From Thalassotalea sp. 273M-4 (GTDB taxonomy: Bacteria; Pseudomonadota; Gammaproteobacteria; Enterobacterales; Alteromonadaceae): 64,000 nt of DNA. The stretch lies in NCBI RefSeq assembly GCF_041410465.1, contig NZ_CP166961.1:992001-1056000 (forward strand), written 5' to 3'. Both the position numbers and the translations under genes were made by a program. This document shows, piece after piece, positions 8,645 through 18,957 of the stretch. The notes under the pieces are model-generated. The model made no database searches, was not told where the DNA came from, and saw nothing but the letters and a program-made list of their open reading frames with translations. Each line of letters opens with the position of its first letter. Position 1 is the first letter of the stretch.

Positions 8645-9814
8645 TTAGCCAAAGATGCTTCGCATCAATGAAATGGCTTGTTCAACCGGTTTGCCATCTT
8701 TTACGCTATTTACCAGTGAATTTCGCATATCCAGTAAGTACTCTGGAACATCATCTGCGGCTAAAGCCTTATCAACAATTTGCTCCGCCGACTCTTTACT
8801 GCGTTTAACACTTTTCGCTACCCCAACTTTGGTTTTTGTTGGTTTGTCACGCATTCGTATGTAGTTTGAATTTTCTGCCAGCGATTGATCGGCAAAAAAG
8901 AACACATCGATTAATGCCGCACGTACTTGCCACAACGTAAGTTCTGCTTGCTCTTCTGGTTCTGGACTCGTGTACCATGGACAGGTTTGCAAAGTCATGA
9001 TCAATTCATGCCAGTAGCTATCAAAATCTTGGTTATTAAACTTCGTAACATTTAAGCCTTGGCATATCGGATCAATTTTGTTGTTTGCTAAAGCAACAAA
9101 GACATCTGGTCGGCGCATTGCTAACAAACGCGTCGCGGCAACCATTGATGGTTTATCTTTGTCTGTGTGCTCATTAAAAATGGCTTTAAAGCTGTTAACA
9201 AAGCCTTGGTAATGCACATATTCAACATCGCCAGTTAATGGGATATGGGCTAATGCCTGATCAAACAACTGTGGATGGCTTTGCAATAAGGTATGAAAGC
9301 TTTTAGCTCCACGAGTTGAAGCAAACCACTCAACGTCAAAATCGTAAACACTAATGTCATGTTGGGCAGTATGTTTACCACAAAATGTCATTCTGTCTTC
9401 ATCGACCATTTCGGCCAGTGTTTTTTCTTCTAACCCTTTTACATAGGTCAATAGGCGCATACGCTCATCAATGGCATGTAAGGTTTTTTGTTGCTCCACT
9501 ACGTTAGTGAAAATTGGCCATGGAGCAATACGCATCATCTTTAGTTGTGATACAGAAACGCCCAGTTCCAATGTTTCTTGTAGTTTCTTTAATGGCTTTA
9601 ATTGTGCTGGCTCTAATAAGTCCATATTCATTTTGTGTTTGCATAAACGATGCAATTCTTGACACCAACCAAGAAAATCTTCAGGGTGATTCTCTACTTT
9701 AATTGCCATTAAGTTTAAAGCCAGATCGGCAACGTACTTTAAGGCTGATTCATAGATTTGGTGTTCGGCTTGACCAAGGGACATTTTACCGGGAGAGGTG
9801 AGCAACTTTCTCAT
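8645..9814 (-). CDS. Conserved protein of unknown function, 389 residues
   Basis: I do not recognise this family. The ATG at 9814 gives a protein starting MRKLLTSPGKMSLGQAEHQIYESALKYV; a TTG 20 codons upstream is the alternative. It looks soluble and mostly helical, with no signal peptide. There are scattered cysteines (FLGWCQELHRLCKHK, MTFCGKHT, LQTCPWY) and a Lys/Arg-rich linker near residue 330 (KPTKTKVGVAKSVKRSKE) before a short helical C-terminal segment ending VEQAISLMRSIFG. It is monocistronic with its own terminator, and divergent from the acetyltransferase gene. Confidence 0.6.
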   Translation of the reverse strand: MRKLLTSPGKMSLGQAEHQIYESALKYVADLALNLMAIKVENHPEDFLGWCQELHRLCKHKMNMDLLEPAQLKPLKKLQETLELGVSVSQLKMMRIAPWPIFTNVVEQQKTLHAIDERMRLLTYVKGLEEKTLAEMVDEDRMTFCGKHTAQHDISVYDFDVEWFASTRGAKSFHTLLQSHPQLFDQALAHIPLTGDVEYVHYQGFVNSFKAIFNEHTDKDKPSMVAATRLLAMRRPDVFVALANNKIDPICQGLNVTKFNNQDFDSYWHELIMTLQTCPWYTSPEPEEQAELTLWQVRAALIDVFFFADQSLAENSNYIRMRDKPTKTKVGVAKSVKRSKESAEQIVDKALAADDVPEYLLDMRNSLVNSVKDGKPVEQAISLMRSIFG

Positions 9815-10146
9815 ATAACTTTGAAAACTCCGCACTAGGATTAGGCATTTAAATTGAGCGCTGATGATACGCAAAATAAAAATCTAAACAAGGCTTCAAA
9901 CGTTCTATTTTGTTAAGTATCTGGTTATAAAAATGTTAAACAAGAAGGGTGGTGTTCAAATAAAAAGCAATAATGTGTTCGCGTATATTTTAAGGTTAAA
10001 TTTGTTCGATAAGTGTTCAAAAAGTCTGTATTTCAACTGCTTAAAGTTGGTTGCGTTTTTATAACATAAGCAAAGCCAAAGCTTGCGTGGAAATGGGACT
10101 GAGGTAACATTATTAACAAATGTTTCTATTTGGTGACAAAAAATCA

Positions 10147-10656
10147 ATGACGATGCTGATGACTAAGCGCTTAATACTACGACCGATCACCACAGATGAT
10201 GATCAATTTATGCTGACATTACTGAATGAGCCGTCATTTATTGAACACATTGCGGACAGAGGTGTGCGAACTTTAGCGCAAGCTAAAAACTATATCAAAG
10301 AACACCTTTTAACTATGTCTAAGGGTAATGGTTTTACTTTATTTGTCGCCACCATCAAAGATACTGGTCAAACGATTGGTTTTTGTGGCTTATTACAGCG
10401 AGAGTATTTTGATAGCCCTGATATTGGTTTTGCCTTTTTACAATCACATTGCCAATGTGGTTATGGCTATGAAGTCGCATTGGCTGTGCTTAATTATGAA
10501 ATCAAGCGAGCTGATTTACCTAAAATTCTCGCCATGACCTCGGTAGATAATTTAGCCTCTATGGCACTACTGAAAAAATTAGGCTTTGCTTTTGTCAAAC
10601 AAGCGAATATTGCGGGCTATGCCAGTGAAAGTAAAATTTTTCAATACTTAGCTTAA
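10147..10656 (+). CDS. GNAT-family N-acetyltransferase (RimJ/RimL type)
   Basis: About 169 residues from the ATG at 10147; an ATG at 10120 adds nine residues. The opening MLMTKRLILRPITTDDDQFMLTLLNEP is typical of the RimJ/RimL GNAT subgroup, and IGFAFLQSHCQCGYGYEVALAVLNYEI covers the acetyl-CoA-binding region, though the RxxGxG/A motif is degenerate. SVDNLASMALLKKLGFAFV is the usual C-terminal motif. Substrate unknown: ribosomal protein N-termini, antibiotics or small amines are all possible. Confidence 0.8.
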   Translation: MTMLMTKRLILRPITTDDDQFMLTLLNEPSFIEHIADRGVRTLAQAKNYIKEHLLTMSKGNGFTLFVATIKDTGQTIGFCGLLQREYFDSPDIGFAFLQSHCQCGYGYEVALAVLNYEIKRADLPKILAMTSVDNLASMALLKKLGFAFVKQANIAGYASESKIFQYLA

Positions 10657-10699
10657 AAAGGTAAAGCTAACGGTTGATGTTAAGTCACTCACATCCATA

Positions 10700-11431
10700 C
10701 TACATTAAGCGACTCGACTTGACCCTTTGCCCCATTTTTTTCGCAAGGATCATATACACCAATAAGAACAAGGCCATAGCAATAAGGCTGATTTGGGCTC
10801 CAAAGGCGGCAAATAAATCTGGAGCTTTTAAAAAGGTTGTCATTAAAGATTCTTGATAATAGAAAAACCATTGATGATTTTCTGGAAATACAGACTCATG
10901 CAAAAACGCATAAAGTTTGTCAAAGCCAAAGGTGAAATAACTTAATAAAGTGACCGCAGATAAGGTGGAAAAAAAAGCTAGCTGCCACTTGGTTGGCGGA
11001 AATGATAGTGAGCCACGCCAATAAATTGGGGTTAACACCACCACCACGATAAGGGCAAACCACCAAAGCGAGGTTAAATTTCTTATTAAAATATTTACAT
11101 CTTTAAGGTGAATCACCTCGCTTATTGTGAGTAAGCGGTTTTGGTTAGAAGGGGTTTGATATTGAATTTGCGCTAATATTTCTGGTTGTTCATGAACCGC
11201 ATTATTAAGTTGTGCAAATAAATCTAGATGTTGCGCTTTGTCTGTTTGGTGAAAATCTTGTTTTTGATGTTGGTTTTGCGGTGCATATTTATCGATATGG
11301 CGATCGACTTGAAGAAGCTCGTACCAAACGGGGTAGCCAAAGTCGACCATCTTATTGCTTTGATAGCTGAGTCCACTACAGGTAATAAACAACGCAAGGC
11401 TAAAAACAAACCAAGTAAGCAGTCGAATCAT
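10700..11431 (-). CDS. DUF1461-type integral membrane protein
   Basis: A 243-residue protein from the ATG at 11431, preceded by AGGGAC with good spacing. It has an N-terminal membrane helix, a periplasmic segment rich in Gln and His (residues about 40-105), and then four membrane helices, the TIGR01906/DUF1461 layout. The segment FPENHQWFFYYQESLMTTFLKAPDLF fits the family's conserved loop between the third and fourth helices. Function unknown. It is divergent from the hexose-6-phosphate epimerase gene. Confidence 0.65.
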   Translation of the reverse strand: MIRLLTWFVFSLALFITCSGLSYQSNKMVDFGYPVWYELLQVDRHIDKYAPQNQHQKQDFHQTDKAQHLDLFAQLNNAVHEQPEILAQIQYQTPSNQNRLLTISEVIHLKDVNILIRNLTSLWWFALIVVVVLTPIYWRGSLSFPPTKWQLAFFSTLSAVTLLSYFTFGFDKLYAFLHESVFPENHQWFFYYQESLMTTFLKAPDLFAAFGAQISLIAMALFLLVYMILAKKMGQRVKSSRLM

Positions 11432-11482
11432 ATACAAAGTCCCTAAAATTGAGTTGTTATTATATGTTAAGGCCAAATTTAT

Positions 11483-11502
11483 ATACCCTTAATAAAGGGT
11501 AT
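11483..11502. promoter_or_regulatory. Perfect inverted repeat in a divergent promoter region
   Basis: ATACCCTT-aata-AAGGGTAT, an 8-bp perfect dyad between the divergent DUF1461 and YeaD genes. It lacks a T run and could be an operator rather than a terminator. Function inferred only from position. Confidence 0.35.
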
Positions 11503-11615
11503 CAGCATGACAGTGTTGGCGAAAGAGTCTGTGCTTGAAAAAAACAAATTCGTTGTCATCACGCTGTACTATTGAGGTCAATGTACATATAGTTAGCCTC
11601 ATTGATATTATTTAA

Positions 11616-12512
11616 ATGAGACTTAAAATAACAATGCAATCTAAGCGAGATAAACTGACTATTCAAGGCGTAGGTAAACTCAGCCTGCATCAAATAAAGC
11701 CTGATATTGAGCATTTGTATATAGAACATCAAAAGTTTCAAGCCACCATTTCTTTGCATGGTGGGCAGGTGCTAACGTACGTACCGAGAAATCAACAACC
11801 GGTTTTATGGTTATCGAGAAACAGTGTTTATGATAACCAAAAAGCAATTCGAGGTGGTATACCAATTTGTTTTCCTTGGTTTGGTCCTAAGGAAAACTGT
11901 CCTCAGCATGGATTCGCTCGGAACATGTTATGGAAATTAACGACTTATGATATGACACCTGAGCAGGTTGTTATAAAATTAGAGCTTGAAGGTGAGAAGC
12001 TATTACCTGAATGGCCTTATAAATTTCAGTTAATTCAAACCTTAATTTTTGCTGATAATTTTACCCAAAAATTAGAGGTAAGAAACTTAGACCAACAAGC
12101 ATTTGAGATAAGCTACGCATTGCATAGTTATTTTAACGTAAGCAACCCAGAGAAAACTTCAATACCTGATTTAAATTCGGTAGTTTTTACTGAGCAAGGG
12201 GCTGATGATATTCAATGTAGCCCTGTTGATGTCAATGATTGTGTAGGCCCTATTGACCGGAACTATGTATCTGATGACAGCATCAATATACTCGATAGTG
12301 GCTATGAGCGAGTAGTAAGCGTGCAAAAGAAAAACTCTAATCATTGGGTCCTTTGGAACCCAGGTCAAGAACTCGCTAATAAAATGGCGGATGTGCACCC
12401 GCATGGCGAGCAAGAGTATGTTTGTTTGGAAGCCGCTCAACTGACCCCTATTAGTGTGCTTCCCCAAGAGACCTATAGTTTTGAACAAACGATTCGTATT
12501 TCAATCCTATAG
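11616..12512 (+). CDS. yeaD: D-hexose-6-phosphate epimerase-like protein (YeaD family)
   Basis: A 298-residue aldose-1-epimerase-fold protein of the YeaD group, which interconverts the anomers of hexose-6-phosphates. Visible motifs: [20 protein letters not shown], the substrate-binding [23 protein letters not shown] with the catalytic-site His, ALHSYFNVS, and the C-terminal EYVCLEAAQ with the catalytic Glu. The true start may be the internal ATG at 11634, since neither has a good ribosome-binding site. Its 3' end overlaps the convergent mutH gene by 6 bases. Confidence 0.88.
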   Translation: MRLKITMQSKRDKLTIQGVGKLSLHQIKPDIEHLYIEHQKFQATISLHGGQVLTYVPRNQQPVLWLSRNSVYDNQKAIRGGIPICFPWFGPKENCPQHGFARNMLWKLTTYDMTPEQVVIKLELEGEKLLPEWPYKFQLIQTLIFADNFTQKLEVRNLDQQAFEISYALHSYFNVSNPEKTSIPDLNSVVFTEQGADDIQCSPVDVNDCVGPIDRNYVSDDSINILDSGYERVVSVQKKNSNHWVLWNPGQELANKMADVHPHGEQEYVCLEAAQLTPISVLPQETYSFEQTIRISIL

Positions 12513-13190
12513 ATTTACGCGTAAGTGGTTTTGCAACAGTTGATGAGTAAAAGCAATTTTTAAATAAAAGCCTCTAGGCAAAGTCATAAAAGGGCGCCCA
12601 TGCTTATCAAAAGCTTGGGTTTTGGCTGATGAATTTGCCGCCTTTGGACGAAGTTGCATGACTTGGCCTATCCGAGCATTAATTTTTTCTACTTCGCCAA
12701 GAGCAATCATATCGGTTAACTCTTGCCAGTCTTGTGCTAATAATGATTCTTCTTCGGCACTCGGTTGCCATAAAAAAGGGGTGCAAACGATGCGCTCCTC
12801 TATGGGAATGTCGCGTTCACTAATCACCGGTACCCAAAGTACTTTAGCCAGTTTATGTTTGACGTGGCTATTCTCCCAGCAAACACCGGTTAAACCGGTA
12901 AGTGGTGCAACACACACAAAGGTGGTTTCTAATGGTTTGCCTTGTCGGTTTATTGGCAAGGTTTTGAGCTCAATGCCAAGTTCAGGAAAATCAGGAATAG
13001 GTAAAGAGCCAGCACTCGCACCTAAAATTCTTTCTAATAAAAGGCCTATCCAGCCTTTTTCTCTATTTAGATTTTTGGGCACCTGAATGTTTTCATTTAA
13101 AGCCAGTTCACCTAAGGTGCTACCCGCTATGGTTTGTGCTCGTTTAAGGAGTTCATTAACCGTTTCAGGGCGATTACTATTTACATTCAT
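12507..13190 (-). CDS. mutH: DNA mismatch repair endonuclease MutH
   Basis: A 227-residue strand-specific endonuclease that nicks the unmethylated strand at hemimethylated GATC sites when activated by MutS-MutL. The restriction-enzyme-like catalytic D-E-K triad is visible in [14 protein letters not shown]. Other family blocks: [35 protein letters not shown] and [26 protein letters not shown]. Its presence implies Dam-directed repair in this organism. It is divergent from rppH, as in many gammaproteobacteria. Confidence 0.95.
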   Translation of the reverse strand: MNVNSNRPETVNELLKRAQTIAGSTLGELALNENIQVPKNLNREKGWIGLLLERILGASAGSLPIPDFPELGIELKTLPINRQGKPLETTFVCVAPLTGLTGVCWENSHVKHKLAKVLWVPVISERDIPIEERIVCTPFLWQPSAEEESLLAQDWQELTDMIALGEVEKINARIGQVMQLRPKAANSSAKTQAFDKHGRPFMTLPRGFYLKIAFTHQLLQNHLRVNL

Positions 13191-13334
13191 TACTTCAAAT
13201 CAAGCTCTTAGGTATTTTTTCATATTATGCAAAATTTAAGTTTTTTTTAAAATTATTTTGTCAGTTTATTTGCTAGCAAGTGCAGTTTATGGAACAATCA
13301 TTTTATATATTTTTTAATTTGAACGGGAGTTCAT

Positions 13335-13895
13335 GTGATTGATGCCGAAGGCTATCGAGCCAATGTCGGCATAGTAATTACAAATGGCAAAGGTCAAGTT
13401 TTTTGGGCCAAACGCCTAGGGCAGCATTCATGGCAGTTCCCGCAAGGTGGTGTTGATGACGGGGAAAAAGTAGAACAAACCCTGTACCGGGAATTATACG
13501 AAGAAGTGGGGTTAAAACCGCACCAAGTTGAAATACTGGCAACCACCAAGCATTGGGTTAAATATCGCTTACCCAAACGGTTAATTCGTCATGAAAGTAA
13601 ACCTGTTTGCATTGGTCAAAAACAAAAGTGGTTTTTATTAAAGCTTACTTGCGCCGAAGAAGATGTGGATTTATTACACTCTGGTCATCCAGAATTCGAT
13701 GACTGGCGTTGGGTAAGTTATTGGTATCCTGTTCGGCAGGTTGTATCATTTAAGCGTGATGTGTATCGAAAAGTTATGAAAGAGTTTGCGCCAATCGCAC
13801 TTTCTTTAACCAGCAACGAAAACAATAAGCGTAACTTTAGAAATCGACGAACGCCTTCGCAACGACGAGAGCAACGCAAACGACAAGGCTCGTAA
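13335..13895 (+). CDS. rppH: RNA pyrophosphohydrolase RppH
   Basis: A 186-residue Nudix hydrolase that removes pyrophosphate from 5'-triphosphate mRNA and so triggers RNase E decay. GTG start (GTGATTGATGCC) after CGGGAG. The Nudix box GX5EX7REUXEEXGU runs from [14 protein letters not shown] to RELYEEVGL, about residues 37-58. The N-terminal [15 protein letters not shown] and [16 protein letters not shown] are characteristic of RppH. The C-terminal tail is very basic ([16 protein letters not shown]). ptsP lies downstream but is separated by a terminator. Confidence 0.95.
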   Translation: MIDAEGYRANVGIVITNGKGQVFWAKRLGQHSWQFPQGGVDDGEKVEQTLYRELYEEVGLKPHQVEILATTKHWVKYRLPKRLIRHESKPVCIGQKQKWFLLKLTCAEEDVDLLHSGHPEFDDWRWVSYWYPVRQVVSFKRDVYRKVMKEFAPIALSLTSNENNKRNFRNRRTPSQRREQRKRQGS

Positions 13896-13907
13896 TTACT
13901 ATGTAAA

Positions 13908-13992
13908 CCCCATATGGGGCGTGAATTATAAAACAATATCAAAAGTTTATTGCTCTAGAGCAATCATTGTAATAACGAATGGTTTTATTACA
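13908..13992. repeat. Cluster of short perfect palindromes after rppH
   Basis: Three dyads lie close together: CCCCATATGGGG at 13908-13919, TTGCTCTAGAGCAA at 13950-13963, and TGTAATAA / TTATTACA at 13968-13975 and 13985-13992 with a 9-base spacer. A fourth, TGTAA-tgat-TTACA, follows at 14051-14064. The first could weakly terminate rppH. The others look like protein-binding sites or RNA hairpins upstream of ptsP. Confidence 0.5.
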
Positions 13993-14078
13993 GTGTGAAT
14001 GATTTACATTATTAAACAAATGAAGAAAACGGCCGAAATCATGGCTCAATTGTAATGATTTACAACGACAGTTAGTGA

Positions 14079-14113
14079 AGCCGTATAACCTTTGTTATGC
14101 GGCTTTTTATTTT
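14079..14113 (+). terminator. Intrinsic terminator or attenuator just before ptsP
   Basis: AGCCGTATAAC-cttt-GTTATGCGGCT (11 bp with one G-T pair) followed by TTTTTATTTT. It ends only about 10 bases before the ptsP start at 14124, overlapping its leader. It therefore either ends an upstream transcript or attenuates ptsP. Confidence 0.75.
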
Positions 14114-14123
14114 AAGGGGACTT

Positions 14124-16382
14124 ATGTTAACAACGTTAAGGCGAATTGTTTTAGCCTTTTCACAAGAGCCCGAGCTTGAATTAGCTCTGCAAAAGATGGT
14201 GGGGCAAGTGAAAGAAGCGATGTCGGCAGAATGTTGTTCTGTTCACATTGCGGATTATAGTCAAGGTCACTTTTTGTTAACCGCTTCTGAAGGTCTAGCT
14301 AAAGAATCATTAGGTCGGGTTGCGATAGGCTTTTCTGAAGGCTTAATTGGTTTGGTTGGTCAACGTGAAGAGCCTATTAACATTGCCAACGCCCAGCAAC
14401 ATCCTCGCTTTAAACATGCACCGGAAGTTAAAGAAGATGAATTTAACGCGTTTTTAGGGACGCCGATTATTCATCAGCGTAAAGTGCTTGGGATCATATC
14501 GGTCCAGCAACGAGAAGCCCGTCAATTTAATGAAAATGAAGAAGCCTTTTTGGTTACCCTCGCAGCTCAATTAGCGACGGCAATGGCCAGTTCAAACGTA
14601 AAACTAACGGCGAATGCTCTAAACGCGCAACAAAAGAGAAATTTATTAGGCATCCCAGGCTCACCTGGGTTAGCTATTGGTCGATGCCATGTGGTTTACC
14701 CGCAAGTACAATTAGATGATGTAAGCCTTACCAAGGTATTTGACTACGAAGGGCAAACTCAACTGCTGCAGCAAAGCATTGAAAATACAATCTTAGATTT
14801 CGCGACCATGCGTGAGCGCTTGCAAGGGACGATCGCGCAAGACACCCTAGATATTTTTGACGTTTATAAACATATTTTACAAAGTAAAAGCTTTCAAAGT
14901 GATATTGATGCCCATATTTCGACTGGATGGAATGCCGAAAGTGCGTTGAAATTGGTTATTGACAGCCAAGTTGTGCAGTTTAACTCTGTAGAAGACCCTT
15001 ATATTCGAGAGCGAGCAAGCGATATTGTCGATTTAGGTAATCGTTTGTTATTACACTTACGAGAGACCAGCAGTATCGGCAAACAGGCACCTAAAAACAT
15101 GGTGTTAGTTGCCAATGATGTCACCGCATCAATGGTCGCTGAATATCAACATCAAGGTCTTAAAGCGATTATCTCGTTAACTGGTTCAATTAACTCGCAT
15201 GCGGTTATTTTGGCTAAAGCGCTTGGTATTCCGGCTATTATGGGCTTGGGCAGTATGCCTTTATCCCGTTTTGATAGCCAAAAGGTCATCATTGATGGTT
15301 ATTCTGGCGAAATTTTATTGTCACCTGATGCTACCTTACTATCTGAATACCAACAATTAGTTAGCGAAGAGCAAGATTTTCAAAATGTGGTAAAAGAGGT
15401 TATCGACTTACCTGCCATTACCCAAGACGGTAAGTCAATTGAACTATTACTCAATGCAGGGTTGGGCTCTGAGTTTGACATAGCAATAAAAAATGGGGCT
15501 ATTGGTATTGGTTTATACCGCACTGAAATTCCATTTATGGAACGTAATTGCTTTCCGTCTGAACAAGTACAAATTAGCTGGTACCAAAAGATTTTAAAAT
15601 CATTCGTTCGCCAACCTGTGGTTATGCGCACTCTTGATGTGGGTGGAGACAAAGCTTTACCTTATTTCCCTATCATTGAAGATAATCCATTTTTGGGCTG
15701 GCGAGGTATTCGCATTACTCTAGATCATCCTGAAATCTTTTTGGTTCAAGTACGGGCGATGTTAAAGGCGAATATTGGTTGTGGCAACCTAGAGATCATG
15801 TTGCCGATGATAACCAGTTTGACCGAAGTCGAAGATGCGACACGACTGATCAGGCAGGCCTATCAAGAAGTCTGTGCTGAGAGTGACCAAAAGGTACCGA
15901 AACCCAAAGTAGGGATCATGATTGAAGTCCCTTCTATGCTATACCAACTGCCTGAATTTGCCGAAAAGGTCGATTTTTTCTCCGTAGGTAGTAATGATTT
16001 AACTCAATATTTATTAGCGGTTGATCGTAACAATCCAAGAGTCGCCGGAATTTACGATACGTATCACCCAGCGGTGCTAAGAGCGTTAAATCAAATCGCT
16101 CAAGAATCGCAAAAATCCTTAATAGAATTAAGCTTATGTGGTGAATTGGCCAGTGACCCTGCAGGGGCAATGCTCTTATTGGCTATGGGTTATGATAAGT
16201 TAAGTATGAACTCTCATGCGATTCCCAAAATTAAATGGGTTATTCGCCATATTCAGCATCAAAAAGCCAAGCTGATTTTAGATAACTGTTTGATCTTATC
16301 GACCTCAGAACAAGTGCATCAATATTTGAGTCAGGAGCTGGAAGAGCTTGGGCTTGGTGGTTTTGTACGTGCAGGTAAGTAA
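14124..16382 (+). CDS. ptsP: Phosphoenolpyruvate-protein phosphotransferase PtsP (EI-Ntr)
   Basis: About 752 residues from the ATG at 14124, which follows AAGGGGA; an upstream in-frame start would sit inside the terminator hairpin. An N-terminal GAF domain (1-150) is followed by the enzyme I phosphohistidine domain with the active His near residue 359 (GSINSHAVILAKALGIPA), then the PEP-binding TIM barrel with GIGLYRTEIPFM, RTLDVGGDKALPYF, MIEVPSML and SVGSNDLTQYLLAVDRNNP. EI-Ntr starts the nitrogen PTS relay to NPr and EIIA-Ntr, which regulates potassium uptake and carbon-nitrogen balance. Order rppH-ptsP-TauE-lgt-thyA is standard. Confidence 0.93.
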   Translation: MLTTLRRIVLAFSQEPELELALQKMVGQVKEAMSAECCSVHIADYSQGHFLLTASEGLAKESLGRVAIGFSEGLIGLVGQREEPINIANAQQHPRFKHAPEVKEDEFNAFLGTPIIHQRKVLGIISVQQREARQFNENEEAFLVTLAAQLATAMASSNVKLTANALNAQQKRNLLGIPGSPGLAIGRCHVVYPQVQLDDVSLTKVFDYEGQTQLLQQSIENTILDFATMRERLQGTIAQDTLDIFDVYKHILQSKSFQSDIDAHISTGWNAESALKLVIDSQVVQFNSVEDPYIRERASDIVDLGNRLLLHLRETSSIGKQAPKNMVLVANDVTASMVAEYQHQGLKAIISLTGSINSHAVILAKALGIPAIMGLGSMPLSRFDSQKVIIDGYSGEILLSPDATLLSEYQQLVSEEQDFQNVVKEVIDLPAITQDGKSIELLLNAGLGSEFDIAIKNGAIGIGLYRTEIPFMERNCFPSEQVQISWYQKILKSFVRQPVVMRTLDVGGDKALPYFPIIEDNPFLGWRGIRITLDHPEIFLVQVRAMLKANIGCGNLEIMLPMITSLTEVEDATRLIRQAYQEVCAESDQKVPKPKVGIMIEVPSMLYQLPEFAEKVDFFSVGSNDLTQYLLAVDRNNPRVAGIYDTYHPAVLRALNQIAQESQKSLIELSLCGELASDPAGAMLLLAMGYDKLSMNSHAIPKIKWVIRHIQHQKAKLILDNCLILSTSEQVHQYLSQELEELGLGGFVRAGK

Positions 16383-16458
16383 GCCATTTTAAATTAGCCT
16401 TCCTTAAAGTCTTTGTAAACCTTTAAGCTTTTGCAAACAAAGTTGTGATGTATTTGTT

Positions 16459-17253
16459 GTGATATTTTTGTCGGTATTTATTCCCTGTTTGTTATTGGGG
16501 GCGATAGTTGGCTTATTGGCTGGCATGTTAGGTATTGGTGGTGGTTTGCTTATTGTACCTGTTTTGGTATGGTTATTGCCCCAACTTGGTTTTCCTTTAG
16601 AAGTCATCTTACCGGTTTCTTTAGCAACATCACTAGCCACCATTGTCATGACGTCTGCAAGCGCAACATTGAGTCATTACAAAGCCGGTAACATTCCTTG
16701 GGGTTTAACCAAAAGCTTAGTTTTATTTACGGCTATTGGCGCCGTATTGGGGGCAAATTTAGCTGACATTTTGCCCGCACAAGTACTAACGTCGTTGTTT
16801 GCATTTTTTGTTATTTGTCTGGCATTGTATATGCTGTTTTCTATACGAATAACGACGCAAAGGCAATTACCATCAACCATGGTGTTAAAGAGTGTGGCAA
16901 CGTCGACCGGCATTATTGCCAGTTTAATGGGGATTAGTGGTGGGGCTATTTTGATCCCTTATTTAACGCATTGCGGAGTTAATTTACGTCATGCCATTGG
17001 CGTTTCTACATCATGTGGTATGATTGTAGCCCTCTTTGGAACACTGGCATTTATGATTGCCGGACTTAATAATCCGCTTTTGCCCAGCTTTAGTGCAGGC
17101 TATATCTACCTTCCCGCGGTTATAGGGATAGCATTTAGCTCAACATTAACGGCAAAGTTTGGAGTTAAGCTAGCGTCAAAGCTACCAGTAAAAACAATAA
17201 AAAAAGCATTTGCTGCCTTTCTGATCTGTGTAGCAATAAATATGATGATATAA
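16459..17253 (+). CDS. TauE/SafE family (DUF81) membrane permease
   Basis: A 264-residue protein with about eight membrane helices. GTG start. The repeated family motif appears twice: GLLAGMLGIGGGLLIVPVL near residue 20 and SLMGISGGAILIPYL near residue 155. TauE/SafE proteins are predicted exporters or importers of sulfonates, sulfite or other organosulfur anions; the substrate cannot be read here. Located between ptsP and lgt, 12 bases before lgt, as commonly seen in Shewanella-type genomes. Confidence 0.85.
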   Translation: MIFLSVFIPCLLLGAIVGLLAGMLGIGGGLLIVPVLVWLLPQLGFPLEVILPVSLATSLATIVMTSASATLSHYKAGNIPWGLTKSLVLFTAIGAVLGANLADILPAQVLTSLFAFFVICLALYMLFSIRITTQRQLPSTMVLKSVATSTGIIASLMGISGGAILIPYLTHCGVNLRHAIGVSTSCGMIVALFGTLAFMIAGLNNPLLPSFSAGYIYLPAVIGIAFSSTLTAKFGVKLASKLPVKTIKKAFAAFLICVAINMMI

Positions 17254-17265
17254 GATGGATCACTT

Positions 17266-18075
17266 ATGACCTTAGCTGCAATTCAATTTCCACAAATTGA
17301 CCCCATTATTTTTTCAATAGGCCCTGTCGCTTTAAGATGGTATGGCCTGATGTATTTGATTGGCTTTATTCTAGCCATGTTTATTGCCAATAAGGCCGCC
17401 GATAAAAGCCAAGGTTTATGGTCCCGAGATCAAGTAAGTGATTTACTTTTTTATGGATTCCTAGGTGTTATTTTAGGTGGCCGAGTCGGTTATGTGCTGT
17501 TTTATCAGTTTGATTATTTCTTATCTGATCCTTTATACCTATTTAAGATTTGGACTGGCGGAATGTCATTTCATGGTGGTTTACTCGGGGTTATTGGCGC
17601 TATTTTCCTCTTCGCTCGCAAAGAAAAGAAATCTTTTTTACAAGTAGGTGACTTTGTTGCCCCACTAGTACCTCTTGGGCTTGGCGCAGGGCGAATAGGT
17701 AATTTTATCAATGCAGAGCTATGGGGCCGAGCAAGTGATGTCCCTTGGGCTGTCGTATTCCCAACCGACCAATTACAACTACCAAGACACCCTTCACAAT
17801 TGTATGAGTTCTTCTTAGAAGGTGTAGTGCTGTTTGCTATCATTTACTTTGTTGGTAAAAAGACTAAAGCTCCAGGGGTAGCATCAGGCTTGTTCCTTGC
17901 CGGATATGGTCTATTTAGAATGTTTATTGAATTTTTCCGTGAACCCGATGCGCATCTAGGATTTATTTTCTCCTTCTTATCTATGGGACAAATATTATCA
18001 TTACCTATGGTACTTGCAGGCGTGGGGTTGATTATTTGGGGTCTGCAACAACAGCCTAAAAAAGCCGTATTATAA
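17266..18075 (+). CDS. lgt: Prolipoprotein diacylglyceryl transferase
   Basis: A 269-residue inner-membrane enzyme that transfers diacylglycerol from phosphatidylglycerol to the lipobox cysteine, the first step of lipoprotein maturation. Seven membrane helices are expected. Signatures: [21 protein letters not shown], the essential HGG in [13 protein letters not shown], the Lgt signature [16 protein letters not shown], and HPSQLYE. Its products here would include MlaA and the GH3 enzyme. lgt-thyA is a conserved pair, 19 bases apart. Confidence 0.95.
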   Translation: MTLAAIQFPQIDPIIFSIGPVALRWYGLMYLIGFILAMFIANKAADKSQGLWSRDQVSDLLFYGFLGVILGGRVGYVLFYQFDYFLSDPLYLFKIWTGGMSFHGGLLGVIGAIFLFARKEKKSFLQVGDFVAPLVPLGLGAGRIGNFINAELWGRASDVPWAVVFPTDQLQLPRHPSQLYEFFLEGVVLFAIIYFVGKKTKAPGVASGLFLAGYGLFRMFIEFFREPDAHLGFIFSFLSMGQILSLPMVLAGVGLIIWGLQQQPKKAVL

Positions 18076-18094
18076 ACGAATATAGAGAACGACA

Positions 18095-18946
18095 ATGAGA
18101 CAGTATTTAGATTTATGTCAACGCATTATTGATCAAGGAGTATGGGTCGATAACAAGCGTACAGGTAAGCGTTGCTTAACCGTTATTAATGCCGATCTGG
18201 AATATCAGGTTGGTGAGAATAAGTTTCCTTTGATCACTACCCGTAAAAGTTTTTATAAAGCAGCTATCGCTGAGTTATTAGGTTATATCAAAGGCTATGA
18301 TAATGCCGCTGATTTTAGGGCTTTAGGTACCCGAACTTGGGATGCTAATGCCAATGAGAACAGTGCCTGGTTAAATAACCCATACCGTAAAGGCGAAGAC
18401 GATATGGGCCGTGTTTATGGTGTACAAGGGCGTTCGTGGAACAAACCCGATGGCGGCCACATTGACCAGCTTAAAAAAGTCGTCGATAACCTTAAAAACG
18501 GTATTGATGATCGCGGTGAAATTATTACCTTTTACAACCCTGGTGAGTTTCATATGGGGTGCCTAAGACCTTGTATGCACACCCACAACTTTTCATTGCT
18601 TGGTGATACGTTATACCTAACCAGCTTTCAACGTTCATGCGATGTGCCGCTAGGGCTAAATTTCAATCAAATTCAAGTTTTCACCTTTTTAGCTTTAATG
18701 GCGCAAATTACCGGTCATAAAGCAGGAACCGCATATCATAAAATTGTTAATGCGCATATTTATGAAGATCAACTTGAGCTTATGCGCGATGTTCAATTAA
18801 AACGAGAACCATTGGCATCACCACAATTAAAAATAAATCCAAAAATTAAATCACTTAAAGATCTCGAAACTTGGGTGACAATGGATGACTTTGAAGTGGT
18901 GGGTTATGAACACCATGACCCTATTCAATACCCATTTTCGGTATAG
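18095..18946 (+). CDS. thyA: Thymidylate synthase
   Basis: A 283-residue enzyme converting dUMP to dTMP with methylenetetrahydrofolate. Family features: [35 protein letters not shown], the catalytic Cys in [11 protein letters not shown], the dUMP-phosphate site [15 protein letters not shown], and [10 protein letters not shown] near the C-terminus. The sequence is the longer Vibrio/Shewanella-like type rather than the 264-residue E. coli type. It is co-transcribed with lgt and followed by a strong hairpin. Confidence 0.95.
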   Translation: MRQYLDLCQRIIDQGVWVDNKRTGKRCLTVINADLEYQVGENKFPLITTRKSFYKAAIAELLGYIKGYDNAADFRALGTRTWDANANENSAWLNNPYRKGEDDMGRVYGVQGRSWNKPDGGHIDQLKKVVDNLKNGIDDRGEIITFYNPGEFHMGCLRPCMHTHNFSLLGDTLYLTSFQRSCDVPLGLNFNQIQVFTFLALMAQITGHKAGTAYHKIVNAHIYEDQLELMRDVQLKREPLASPQLKINPKIKSLKDLETWVTMDDFEVVGYEHHDPIQYPFSV

Positions 18947-18957
18947 CTTTGTCAAAT

